Shown: one piece after another, positions 7,391-15,803 of the stretch | Numbering within the stretch: the stretch's first letter is position 1 | Layout: every line of letters starts with the position of its first letter | DNA from: Gluconobacter frateurii | GTDB lineage: Bacteria; Pseudomonadota; Alphaproteobacteria; Acetobacterales; Acetobacteraceae | Direction of reading: 5' to 3' | Length of the DNA stretch: 64,000 nt | Assembly: GCF_002723955.1 (NCBI RefSeq) | Contig: NZ_BEWN01000001.1 | Span: forward strand, 1,054,001 to 1,118,000 | Translations under genes and position numbers: made by a program | Notes under the pieces: model-generated | The model's input: the letters and a program-made list of their open reading frames with translations, nothing else | Databases searched by the model: none | Told to the model about the DNA's origin: nothing

Positions 7391-9712
7391 ATGAATACAT
7401 TGTTTCGAACACGGAACATATCGCTGTATTTCACTGCGGGGCTGGTGGGCGTCTACATTCCGGCTTATGCAGCGGAGACACAAACTCTGCAGGGTGGAAT
7501 CAGGCAGGTTTCTGATACGGTCGTCGTTCTTCCACGCCAGCCTCTGAAAAAGACAGTTTCAGAAATTTCCCTTCGAATGCACGTTCCGGTCACCATCGGA
7601 CCGGAGGTGCCTGATACGGTATATGCGTCCCCGGTTAAATCCAGGATCGCGGCTGAGGCGCTCCAGCAGGCACTCGTCGGAACAGACTACACGATCTATA
7701 CGGACAAAGCAGGCGCGGTTTATATCCGGCCGGCCAATCGTGAAAACATGAACGTCAGGGCCAAGCGCAATGAAGCTGAGAGCCAGTATAATGTAGATTC
7801 ATCTGCATCTTCGACGCGAACCGGTGGCTCGGTCCGGGATCTTCCCCAGTCCTCGCGAACGATTACCAGTGCGTTGATGGCAGACCAGCAGATCCAGACA
7901 GTCGCGGATGCCATGCGAAACGCAAGCGGCATGACGGTTAACAAAAGCAACCTCCAGGGGGCAAATGGTTATACGGTTCGTGGCTGGACAGCGACCGGCA
8001 TGACGAACGGCATGCTTGATCCGACCGGGCCCATGCAGCCAGTTGCGAATGTCGAGCGTGTCGAAGTTCTCAAAGGTCCGGCGGCTTTGCTTTCAGGCGG
8101 CAACAATATGGGCGGATCGGTTAACATCGTGACGAAAAAGCCTACATCCGATCCGCTTCTGAACATTGAGGGTATGTATGGCTCCTACGATGATCGCAAG
8201 ATCACGGTGGATGGCTCCGACGCGCTGAACCACGACAAGACGATAAGCGCTCGGATCGTCGGTGACTTCGCAGATCAGGATCGTACCTGGGCGGGATACA
8301 AGGGACGCAAGGAATACTCGATTGCACCGTCGATCCGCTTCAAGAACCGGAGTGTCGATATCACGGTCGGTGTAGAAAATTCAAAGGTCCGCCAGCCCCA
8401 GACGGGATATGCCGTCATTCAGGCTCCTGGCGATGATCCGCAGATCGTAACTTACGGTCATGCCTTCGGGCCTGACAATCAGGGCATCGACATGTGGAAC
8501 ACGCGGTGGTTCTACGAAGCGACCTGGAATATCAACCGCTGGCTGACATTTGTCAGCCGAAGTCATCTATCCAATACAACAACACTGGTTGATATGTATG
8601 GTACGGCTGCCTATGAAGGTAACAACAACTACCTGATTATGCAGACCATCGACAAACAGGTATCGTCGCAGCAGGCTACGGATGATTATCTGCGTGCCAA
8701 GTTCAAAACATTCAATGTAAAGCACACAATATCAACGGGAATGAATTATTCTCAGTATATGGTATCGGACTATGGTGCAGATGCAACTGACAATAATGTA
8801 TTTACCGTTGGTCCACTCAACTCCAGTACGCACCTTGCCGCCTTCCAGCCCGCTAACACATTCGAATATCGTCTCGGAACACGGCAGTTGGGATTTTACG
8901 GTCAGGATCTGATCGAGTATGGGCGCTTCCATTTCTTCGGGGCCATCCGTCATACCAGTTACCGCTCTTGGGGAAACAACTCGGCTCCTGTTACGATTGG
9001 TAAGATAACTCCGATTGCTGGTGTCGTTATTGATCTGACAAAGCAGGTTTCCATTTATGGAAGCTGGGTGAAGGGGTTTACTCCTAATTATAGCATCGGA
9101 ACAGACAACAAGCTTCTGCCCTCCCAGACGACCACGAATTTCGAAGCTGGCGCCAAGGCGCAGTTTTTCAAGAAGAAACTTGATCTCATTGCATCGGTCT
9201 ATCGATTGGACCAGAGCAACTATTCCGTGCTGGCAGCAGGATATACGAACAGATACACAGTTCTGCCGGGTATGCGTACGCAGGGTGTTGATATCGATCT
9301 AAGTGGAACGATCCTGCCGGGATGGCAGATTTCTGGTAGCTTCACTTACGCAGGCTTCAAATTCCTCAGCAATGCTCTTCAAAAATACATTGTTCCGGCA
9401 CAGCCAAAGATTAAATACAGCCTTTATACAAGCTATGTGATCCAGAATGGCATGTTCAAACGTGCGGGAATGGCCTTTGGAGTATATGGAAACAGCAGCA
9501 GTTCGGCGTCGTCTTATTATCCGAAATATACGCTGGGTTCACAGCACGAAATTGATCTGAACTTCTTCTACACTTACAGGAAAATGAAACTCAACTTCGG
9601 AATTACTAATCTTGAAAACCGCAATATCTATGGGGTGAGCAGTACGTCGACGTATATTTCTGTCAATGGGCCCCGCATGTTTCGAGGCACAATGTCGTAC
9701 TCTTTCTTCTAA
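7391..9712 (+). CDS. TonB-dependent outer-membrane receptor with N-terminal STN domain
   Basis: A 773-aa protein that starts with a signal peptide (cleavage likely after AYA, near residue 27). It continues with a secretin/TonB short N-terminal (STN) domain at about residues 55-110, a plug domain (around RDLPQSSRTITS and VERVEVLKGPAALLSGG) and a beta-barrel ending in SYSFF with the usual terminal Phe. The sequence most resembles siderophore-type receptors. The ATG at 7391 has GGAAGTG upstream. Receptors with an STN domain often signal to a FecR-type anti-sigma factor, but none is adjacent; a LysR gene follows instead. In this cluster it would carry the ligand over the outer membrane, before the ABC importer. 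Confidence 0.92.
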   Translation: MNTLFRTRNISLYFTAGLVGVYIPAYAAETQTLQGGIRQVSDTVVVLPRQPLKKTVSEISLRMHVPVTIGPEVPDTVYASPVKSRIAAEALQQALVGTDYTIYTDKAGAVYIRPANRENMNVRAKRNEAESQYNVDSSASSTRTGGSVRDLPQSSRTITSALMADQQIQTVADAMRNASGMTVNKSNLQGANGYTVRGWTATGMTNGMLDPTGPMQPVANVERVEVLKGPAALLSGGNNMGGSVNIVTKKPTSDPLLNIEGMYGSYDDRKITVDGSDALNHDKTISARIVGDFADQDRTWAGYKGRKEYSIAPSIRFKNRSVDITVGVENSKVRQPQTGYAVIQAPGDDPQIVTYGHAFGPDNQGIDMWNTRWFYEATWNINRWLTFVSRSHLSNTTTLVDMYGTAAYEGNNNYLIMQTIDKQVSSQQATDDYLRAKFKTFNVKHTISTGMNYSQYMVSDYGADATDNNVFTVGPLNSSTHLAAFQPANTFEYRLGTRQLGFYGQDLIEYGRFHFFGAIRHTSYRSWGNNSAPVTIGKITPIAGVVIDLTKQVSIYGSWVKGFTPNYSIGTDNKLLPSQTTTNFEAGAKAQFFKKKLDLIASVYRLDQSNYSVLAAGYTNRYTVLPGMRTQGVDIDLSGTILPGWQISGSFTYAGFKFLSNALQKYIVPAQPKIKYSLYTSYVIQNGMFKRAGMAFGVYGNSSSSASSYYPKYTLGSQHEIDLNFFYTYRKMKLNFGITNLENRNIYGVSSTSTYISVNGPRMFRGTMSYSFF

Positions 9713-10118
9713 AGAGGTAGGATCTGACTGGTTGAAATGCCTTGCGGTCTACTCTTTGTCTTGGAGGCCGCAAGATCATTGTGTCATGAAAAGACTTCGT
9801 CAAAGCACACCGGGCTATCCTGCTTTTCGTATGAGGTCTGACGAGGAACCAAAGCTGTTGCTACGGCTAGTTGGATGATAGCGAAGGGAAAAAGATAGTT
9901 GGTGAAATATTTCTGAAGGGATTGTCTACAAAACTCCCCTGTTGTCTCGGAATGTTCAGAAGGCGAAGAGCTTTCCATTTCTCCCGGGAGCATATTTTTC
10001 AATCTTCGCGAACGTCTATCACCAAGAACCAGACGGTATGTTCATACAGCCGTGATATCATTGGTCAAACTGAGACGTTACCTGGTCTGCGGTTTCCTAT
10101 AAGAAAGTGGACTCTGGA
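9713..10118. other. Intergenic region between the TonB receptor and LysR genes
   Basis: About 400 bases without a supported gene. An inverted repeat (CTTGCGG at 9741-9747 and CCGCAAG at 9768-9774) lies just after the receptor stop. It may end transcription, although no T run follows. The rest presumably holds the LysR promoter. Confidence 0.4.
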
Positions 10119-11114
10119 ATGACAAAACCCGATATGAATCATATGCATCTCAGGCGTTTAAACCTGAATCTGCTTTATACTCTTGATGCAATATTGAATT
10201 CGGATTCCCTTACCGATGCAGGACGCCTGATCAGGCTTAGCCAGCCTGCGATGAGTGTTGCATTCAAGAAGCTTAAGGACCAGTTCGATGACGAACTGAT
10301 CATTTATCTGTCAGGTAATCGGGTTCTGACGCCTCTGGCTGAAAAATTGAAGCCGCGTGTTAAGAGGATCCTTGTGGAATTGAATGAGACATTCAATCTG
10401 CAAATCGATTTCGATCCGAAAACCAGTAGAAAAACATTTCGACTGGCAGCTTCGGAGAGCCTGGCTACGATGCTTTTAGGGCGTGTCGTACCCCGGATGC
10501 TCATGGAGGCCGAAAATATCAATGTTGTCGTCTCATCTTTGAACAATACGACACAGGCCGAATTGTTTGAAAAAGGGGCAGATATGGTGATTACCCCCCA
10601 ATCAAGCCTTGATCCAAATTTCCCGTCTCTGGAACTTATGACGGATCGACTGTCCTGCATGGTATGGGAACATCATCCTCTTATCAAATCCAGTATCACT
10701 CTTGAAGAATATCTAGCGGCTCGTCATGTAGCAGTCTCCGAGACGTTAGATTTGTCCTCTCGTGCAGGGGGAATACTCTCCCAGAGGCGGATCGTTGCCA
10801 CAACAAGCCGGTATGGAACACTTCCTGAACTCATAATTGGGACGGACCTTGTGGCAACAGGAAGCAGTTGGGTGCTTCAGTATTATGCCTCAATGCTGCC
10901 GGTGAAAGTTGTTACCTTGCCATTTCCCACAGAACAGACTGCCGTTTTCGCGCAATGGCCCGATCATCGCACTTCGGATCCTGCACATCACTGGTTGATG
11001 GCCCATGTGAGCGGATTCACAGAGACACATCGCAAAGCACACGCGATTGCACGAGGAAAAAATAATTCTTATGATTTATGTATTTGTTCCAATAATAGTA
11101 TTACACTTGATTAA
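10119..11114 (+). CDS. LysR-family transcriptional regulator
   Basis: A protein of 331 aa with the N-terminal winged HTH of LysR regulators (LRRLNLNLLYTLDAIL, then LSQPAMSVAFKKLKDQF) and a C-terminal periplasmic-binding-like effector domain. The DNA-binding region resembles the NodD/LinR branch. The ATG at 10119 has a GAAAG site about 8 bases upstream; a GTG at 10107 is an alternative. It lies downstream of the TonB-receptor cluster on the same strand and may control it in response to the imported compound. The 400-base gap argues for its own promoter. Confidence 0.9.
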   Translation: MTKPDMNHMHLRRLNLNLLYTLDAILNSDSLTDAGRLIRLSQPAMSVAFKKLKDQFDDELIIYLSGNRVLTPLAEKLKPRVKRILVELNETFNLQIDFDPKTSRKTFRLAASESLATMLLGRVVPRMLMEAENINVVVSSLNNTTQAELFEKGADMVITPQSSLDPNFPSLELMTDRLSCMVWEHHPLIKSSITLEEYLAARHVAVSETLDLSSRAGGILSQRRIVATTSRYGTLPELIIGTDLVATGSSWVLQYYASMLPVKVVTLPFPTEQTAVFAQWPDHRTSDPAHHWLMAHVSGFTETHRKAHAIARGKNNSYDLCICSNNSITLD

Positions 11115-11307
11115 ATATAAAAAATAATGGAACATTAATAAAAATCATAATATACCTCGGGCTAATTTTTGAGGATACACTTTACGCTATAATTTTTGCT
11201 TTCCGATCCGTGAAGCAGGAAATAGAACGACCCATTCGGCCTTCATGTCAGTCGTACTGTGCGACAGGTGAAAATCCGGATAGCTGAACCGAAATCCACT
11301 TGGCGTT

Positions 11308-12423
11308 TCATACCCTCCTTATGCGCGCACGGTAATGTTCCAGAACCGGCATAACGCCCTCGGACGAGAATGCGCCGTTCAGCCCTTGGGCTGCTCCTTC
11401 GGCCGCCTTGGCCGCGCGCCTGGACATCGTCCGTTCATACCGGGTGACGGACGTCCAGCCACCGTCTGAAGTTAGTGCCCCAGCAAGGTCGACCGCATCA
11501 GCAAGTGCCAGATTCACGCCTTCACCTGAAAATGGGGACATCAGATGCGCCGCATCGCCCAACAGCGTAAGACCAACCCGGCTCTTCCATTGATGCCCGA
11601 TGGGCAACGCATAAAGTGGCCGAACACCAATCACATCGCCAGTCTCCACTACCTCTCTCAACATAGGTGCCCACCCTGCGAAGGCGTCTTGCAGGACCTG
11701 TTGTAGCTGCTCGGGAGACGACGCCCGCCATTCTTTTGCCGTGGCCTCGGCCAGACGGACGCCCGCATAGCCTCGAATATGTCCAAGCCCGTTCCGCTGC
11801 GTGATCAAGGCACGGTTGTCACCCACCGCGAACATTTTCCCGCTACCAGTCAGCCTGTTTATTGCCGGATGTCTTGCTACGTCGAAGCCCAACTCAACCA
11901 AAGTGACTCCTTCATAGGCTGGTTTGGCGTCGCTGAGCAGTGGCCGGACTTGCGACCAAGCGCCGTCGGCCCCCACCACGACATCGAACTGTTCGGTCCA
12001 GCCCTCGCCAACCAGTACGAAACCGTCAGCACTGGGAATGATCCCCGCAACACGACACCCCCAACGAACCGTGCCGGGCAGAAGCGCTTCCAGGAGAATG
12101 TTGCGTAACGCAGTTCGATCGATTTCAGGCCGGTCGTCCGTGGGATCGTCACGATCGAACAACAAGGTACCATCGGCATCGTAGAGCCGGTCACCTTGAT
12201 CCTCCGGACGAGAAGCCGCGGCGAACGCAATTTCCAGACCCGCTTGCCGCATTGCGTACTGGCCGGTTTGGCTGTGGAGGTCGAGAGAGCCACCTTGCGG
12301 GCGCTCGTCAACGTGAGTATCCCGCTCGAACACCACGGGAGATCGGCCGTAACGTTGCAACAGCCGGGCAAGCATCAAGCCTCCGGGCCCACCTCCGATG
12401 ATCGCGATCCGATTCATTGCCAT
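11308..12423 (-). CDS. TetX-like FAD-dependent monooxygenase
   Basis: A 371-aa class A flavoprotein monooxygenase. It has the FAD-binding GGGPGG at residues 10-15, a DG-type motif (VVGADGAWS) and the GD motif GDAAHLMSPFSGEGVNLAL near residue 290. The stretches GGSLDLHSQTGQYAMRQAGL and RPEIDRTALRNILLEAL resemble the tetracycline-inactivating TetX family more than salicylate hydroxylases. Such enzymes hydroxylate aromatic or polyketide compounds using NADPH and oxygen in the cytosol. Activity on tetracycline cannot be inferred from sequence alone. It is divergent from a MarR gene and shares a short operator region with it. Confidence 0.85.
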   Translation of the reverse strand: MAMNRIAIIGGGPGGLMLARLLQRYGRSPVVFERDTHVDERPQGGSLDLHSQTGQYAMRQAGLEIAFAAASRPEDQGDRLYDADGTLLFDRDDPTDDRPEIDRTALRNILLEALLPGTVRWGCRVAGIIPSADGFVLVGEGWTEQFDVVVGADGAWSQVRPLLSDAKPAYEGVTLVELGFDVARHPAINRLTGSGKMFAVGDNRALITQRNGLGHIRGYAGVRLAEATAKEWRASSPEQLQQVLQDAFAGWAPMLREVVETGDVIGVRPLYALPIGHQWKSRVGLTLLGDAAHLMSPFSGEGVNLALADAVDLAGALTSDGGWTSVTRYERTMSRRAAKAAEGAAQGLNGAFSSEGVMPVLEHYRARIRRV

Positions 12424-12439
12424 GTCAGCGCCTCTTGTT

Positions 12440-12457
12440 TATATAGGTTCCTATATA
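12440..12457. promoter_or_regulatory. Palindromic MarR operator candidate 1
   Basis: TATATAGG-TT-CCTATATA is a perfect inverted repeat with 8-bp arms, placed between the divergent monooxygenase and MarR genes. Size and symmetry fit a MarR-dimer operator. It probably overlaps both promoters. Confidence 0.7.
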
Positions 12458-12463
12458 TCAACG

Positions 12464-12473
12464 TAGGGGCCTA
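12464..12473. promoter_or_regulatory. Palindromic MarR operator candidate 2
   Basis: TAGG-GG-CCTA repeats the core (TAGG-N2-CCTA) of the first palindrome. The two centres are 20 bp apart, close to two helical turns, so two dimers could bind on the same face. It lies just before the MarR start and fits autorepression. Confidence 0.55.
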
Positions 12474-12477
12474 TGCA

Positions 12478-12924
12478 ATGAACGATAACGAATGGGATCC
12501 CTTGAGCCATCCTGGCCACTATTTCAGCCGGATCGCCCGAGGCCTGAGCCGCGTCGGGGATGCACGACTACGTGATCTGGGATTGGCCACGGCGCAACTG
12601 CCCATCCTGACCGCGCTCAAAGATGGCGCGCAGCTCTCACAAAAGCAGTTGGCGCATTGGGCGAAGGTTGAGCAGCCAACCATGGCGCAGATGCTGTCCC
12701 GCATGGAACGCGACGGTCTGATCCAACGCACACCAGACCCCAATGACGGGCGATCAAGCCTGATTTCGTTGACGAAGATGGCCCTCGAACGACTGCCAGC
12801 CGGCCGCGCCGTATTGCGTCAAGGTAATGCCGACATGACAAAGGGCCTGACCTCGGAGGAGATCGATACGCTTATAATGCTACTTAGACAGGTCCTTGCC
12901 AATATCGAGGTCATGGAACAATAA
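12478..12924 (+). CDS. MarR-family transcriptional regulator
   Basis: A 148-aa winged-helix protein of the MarR family. The recognition region LSQKQLAHWAKVEQPTMAQMLSRM and the wing (RDGLIQRTPDPNDGRSSLISLT) match the family well. The ATG at 12478 is chosen because the region before it is occupied by two palindromes and the divergent promoter; a longer in-frame extension upstream is not credible. MarR proteins usually repress the neighbouring gene and themselves until a small phenolic or drug-like ligand binds, so this one probably controls the TetX-like monooxygenase. Confidence 0.9.
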   Translation: MNDNEWDPLSHPGHYFSRIARGLSRVGDARLRDLGLATAQLPILTALKDGAQLSQKQLAHWAKVEQPTMAQMLSRMERDGLIQRTPDPNDGRSSLISLTKMALERLPAGRAVLRQGNADMTKGLTSEEIDTLIMLLRQVLANIEVMEQ

Positions 12925-12990
12925 GCTTTGTCAGATTTCGCCCTCATCTTGGGCACAGTTGCCAAGCCTCGTTACTCGAATAACGACCAC

Positions 12991-13554
12991 TTAATTGCGA
13001 TGTTTGTGTGCGATGCTCTTCAGATCGAACCGCATCGCACACCGAGAACCCTTTGGAAATCCTTGGTCATGCTCCCTATCGAGGACGGATAGCAGACGCT
13101 GATCCAAATCTTTATTCAAAAGGATTACGAAACCCATTTTGGAGTAGAATGGCGCATTCCATGGAACTTCTTGAAAAGTGGTCAAGGTTATGCACGTCAG
13201 TTTTTCGCGCAGAGCCCATTGTGTGAGGTGCTGAAGTAATGCTTTCCCGATACCACATCTCTGCCAGGGTGAAGCAACTGACATCTCGAGGATATGAACG
13301 TCATTGCGGTCCACGAAAGCTGTCAAAAAACCGACAGGCGTATCCACTGTATTTACAGCGACCCAGCATGTCCCTGTCCGTATAGATCTTCGATGCGTGT
13401 CCGCTGACATCGTATCTGACGCCGCAATCCAATTCAGCGCTGGCACAAATCTGAAAGATTGCGCTGCAGAAATCTCAATGGTTTGCAACTGCTCTACCTC
13501 CTTCAGGCGGGCATCGCGGATCTGGAAGGATTGCTTCTGGACACGTGAATTCAT
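12991..13554 (-). CDS. GNAT-family N-acetyltransferase
   Basis: A 187-aa protein with the GNAT acetyl-CoA signature QRCGIGKALLQHL (Q/RxxGxG/A) near residue 97, preceded by the beta-strand DVHILEMSVA and followed by the motif B segment FYSKMGF. GNAT enzymes move an acetyl group from acetyl-CoA to an amine. The substrate is not evident. It is close to the IS remnant and reads towards the MarR gene; no operon partner is seen. Confidence 0.85.
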   Translation of the reverse strand: MNSRVQKQSFQIRDARLKEVEQLQTIEISAAQSFRFVPALNWIAASDTMSADTHRRSIRTGTCWVAVNTVDTPVGFLTAFVDRNDVHILEMSVASPWQRCGIGKALLQHLTQWALREKLTCITLTTFQEVPWNAPFYSKMGFVILLNKDLDQRLLSVLDREHDQGFPKGSRCAMRFDLKSIAHKHRN

Positions 13555-13680
13555 ACTCTAAGACCCTGCATAAGCGTGTTTACGCATCTAGACTGATCAT
13601 ATCGGACGACGAGTCTTTCGCATTATTCGCACCAAATCACCGCAATAAAATTTTGAGAACGGGTAATCTGTTCGTTTCTA

Positions 13681-14305
13681 TGGCCAGTTTCTTTCCAGAA
13701 GCCACCTTTGCCGTAGACGAGTATCTGTGGAACACGCCTAGAAACGACGCTTGCGCTCCTTTTCCGAAGAGCGACGGCAGACCATGCGTTGATGACCGCC
13801 ACGTGTTAAGTGGCATCTTTTTTGTTAATTGGAACGGCCTGCGCTGGCAGGATGCGCCCCGGGACTATGGGCGGCACAAGACGCTATACAACTGTTGGAA
13901 GCGTTGGAGTGCCATGGGAGTCTTCGCGCGGATGATGGATGGGCTGTCTGCTGGGAAGGCAGAGCCTCAGACCATCATGATTGATGTGGCCTATCTCAAG
14001 GCAGACCGTACGGCTTCGAGCCTGGGGCTAAAAAAGGGGGTATGAACACGAAGCTGCATGCCGTCACGGATCAGAACGGACGTCCGCTGAGCTTCTTCAT
14101 GACGGCGGGGCAGATCAGTGATTACACCCGTGCCGCTGCCCTTCTGGGCAGTCTTTCTGCAGCACAATGGATGCTGGGAGCCCGGGGATATGACGCTGAC
14201 TGATTCAGGGATGTCTTGGAGGAGAAAGGGATCAAACCCTGCATTCCGGGACGGAAATTCCGCGGGAAACCTGTCAAATACGACAAGCGGAAATACAAAC
14301 GTCGC
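13681..14305 (+). pseudogene. IS5-family transposase, 5' part (broken by prophage)
   Basis: The first frame (13681-14045) encodes an IS5-type N-terminal domain (DDRHVLSGIFFV, GLRWQDAPRDYG, YNCWKRWSAMGVF) and part of the catalytic core (MIDVAYLKADRTASSL). It shifts at a run of A6G5 into a second frame from 14042 (MNTKLHAVTD, FFMTAGQISDYT, GYDAD). A TGA at 14201 stands where the family normally has a Trp codon. The frame then continues (RDVLEEKGIKPCIPGRKF) up to 14305, where prophage DNA begins. The gene resumes at 55388 beyond the prophage. It was therefore cut by the prophage, and its own mutations make it inactive anyway. The outer ends of the IS were not identified. Confidence 0.85.
14301..14305. 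repeat. 5-bp target duplication, prophage left border
   Basis: GTCGC occurs directly before the prophage end and again at 55388-55392 after the other end. Removing the prophage and one copy restores the transposase reading KYKRR-NRIEIMFGRLK. Mu-type transposition makes 5-bp duplications. Confidence 0.9.
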
Positions 14306-14383
14306 TGAAGCGCGACACTCAATTTGGAACTAACGGACAGACAAGTTGGAACCCTTTTTCATAGGTCTCACCCTGTCCGTTAG
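14306..14383. repeat. Prophage right end (R) with transposase-site candidates
   Basis: Reading inward: the terminal TGAAGCGCGACA, then TTGGAAC at 14324-14330 and again at 14346-14352, a 22-bp period like adjacent MuA sites. An 11-bp inverted repeat, CTAACGGACAG (14330-14340) and CTGTCCGTTAG (14373-14383), lies around the second copy. The 11-mer CAATTTGGAAC here also occurs once at the other end (55205-55215). Confidence 0.65.
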
Positions 14384-14388
14384 ACCGT

Positions 14389-14412
14389 CTTTAAACGGGT
14401 TTTAAACCCCGA
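14389..14412 (-). terminator. Terminator candidate at the end of the late transcript
   Basis: Directly after the last late gene (stop at 14413-14415) the - strand reads CGGGGTTTAAAACCCG followed by TTTAAAG. The GGGTTTAAAACCC palindrome can form a hairpin. The T run is short, so this is moderate evidence. Confidence 0.5.
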
Positions 14413-15174
14413 TTAAACGGCAGATAAAAACTCCTGGTTCGCCTCAATCAACGTCCCCCAGTCCTGAACCTTCGCCGGTGGCAACAACTGCCTCCAGAGC
14501 AGCCCATGCGCTTCCGTCAGGCGAGACCGTACCCAACGCCACGTCGCTTTCTGCTCCATCCCCCACGTCAGGATCGTGACCAGATCATCGTCGGCCGTCC
14601 CATCCCAGGACCAGATCAGCCCGCAGTGATACCCCCAGGACGCAGGCGTCTGGTCTCCAGCCGTCTGCGTGTCCCACACTCCAGCCGCCTGATCGGCCTT
14701 AGCCAGAGCGAACCCTGCATAAGAGCAGTCCATGCCCGCAATCACATTGCGAACCGCGTTCAGATCCTCGAAATCGGCTGTCCCAAACACCGGGAAGAGC
14801 GTCTGTGATGCTAGAGAAAACCCCTGACGCGATGCATGGGTCAGAACAGACAGCTCATCGCCGCCCAGATCCGTTGCCTCATCACCCGGCACATACCCCG
14901 TGGACGCAGAATAGAACGCAACAGCGTCGGCCTCACGGACAGAAACCTGAAACCCGTTTAGCGCTGCTGTGGCCCGGATCGAATTACCCACCCCCACAGC
15001 GGAGCAGTTCCCCAGCCTGTCGTTGCCCAGCAGCAGCGGAGCCGGATTGATTCCCGTTCGCGGCAGACGTTCCGGAGCCCGCTTCGCCATCACGCGCTTA
15101 CTGGTCTGTGACAGCAGCGGCATTCTCGGGTCCAGCCGTGCCGGTGCCCCACCCAGACAACGCTGACCCTTCAT
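14413..15174 (-). CDS. Phage right-arm protein, possible papain-like cysteine peptidase
   Basis: This 253-aa protein is the last gene of the late strand. It has a GNC motif (NDRLGNCSAVGVGNSIRA) near residues 51-68, a later GYHCGLIW, then ILTWGMEQ. The order Cys-His-(Trp-Gly) recalls C1-type cysteine peptidases, but a clear active-site Asn is not visible. There is no signal peptide. Its start overlaps the preceding lipoprotein gene by 4 bases (ATGA). It could act in host interaction, in wall degradation or as a virion-associated protein; I cannot decide. Confidence 0.6.
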   Translation of the reverse strand: MKGQRCLGGAPARLDPRMPLLSQTSKRVMAKRAPERLPRTGINPAPLLLGNDRLGNCSAVGVGNSIRATAALNGFQVSVREADAVAFYSASTGYVPGDEATDLGGDELSVLTHASRQGFSLASQTLFPVFGTADFEDLNAVRNVIAGMDCSYAGFALAKADQAAGVWDTQTAGDQTPASWGYHCGLIWSWDGTADDDLVTILTWGMEQKATWRWVRSRLTEAHGLLWRQLLPPAKVQDWGTLIEANQEFLSAV

Positions 15175-15803
15175 GGCCGTGCTCCCACGAACGGAGCTGC
15201 CGACTTGAACGGACAGACCGCTTCCGTCCAGTCCTCAATCAGACCGTCCACACGCTCCCGCAGCGCATTCCGGTCTGCCAGAATATCCCCGCGTTCCTGA
15301 TCCAGCTGCGCTTGAACCGCCTGACTGCCACCGCCTTTATCCCCGTCGCCTGACAGAAGGTCATGCTCCCAGGCCAACCGACGCGACATCTCAACATCTG
15401 GGAGGAGCGACAGTGCCGTCACTGTCACGGGAGCCAGAACCGTCTGCGCCCGCGTCTTCGCAAGATCCGCTTCCGCACCCAGTGACGGCGCGGACGTAAT
15501 GGACGCCAGCGTGATCTTGCCCGAAGCCGTCACACTGCCAGTCAGCGTGACGTTCATATCCCCGGAGAGCACCGTCACAACCGGATCTGGACGCATCGCC
15601 AGACACTGCGCAGCCTGCACATCCTGATCAAACGCCGCCCCCTGCGTGGTTGTCCAAGACGTGACACGCGCCGCCGGAATTGCGCCCGCATGCGCCATGT
15701 CTTCCTGAATACCGGACAGAGCCGCCGGAATAGTCGTGGTCGTGAGGGCCGCTCCCTGACATCCCCCCAACAGCAGCAAAGCCGCCACCAGAACGCCCCT
15801 CAT
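15171..15803 (-). CDS. Prophage-encoded lipoprotein
   Basis: A 210-aa protein with a short lipoprotein signal peptide. After MRGVLVAALLLLGG comes Cys15 of the lipobox, so it should be lipidated and stay in the periplasm or outer membrane. The C-terminal half is helical and charged (around QAQLDQERGDILADRNALRER), which suggests a coiled coil. It overlaps both neighbours by 4 bases, so it is translated with the other right-arm genes. Possible roles are a spanin-like lysis protein, superinfection exclusion or surface alteration. Confidence 0.75.
   Translation of the reverse strand: MRGVLVAALLLLGGCQGAALTTTTIPAALSGIQEDMAHAGAIPAARVTSWTTTQGAAFDQDVQAAQCLAMRPDPVVTVLSGDMNVTLTGSVTASGKITLASITSAPSLGAEADLAKTRAQTVLAPVTVTALSLLPDVEMSRRLAWEHDLLSGDGDKGGGSQAVQAQLDQERGDILADRNALRERVDGLIEDWTEAVCPFKSAAPFVGARP

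Noticed and set aside
9871-10122. 83-aa frame before the LysR gene
   Set aside because: No ribosome site, no family match and it overlaps the LysR start.
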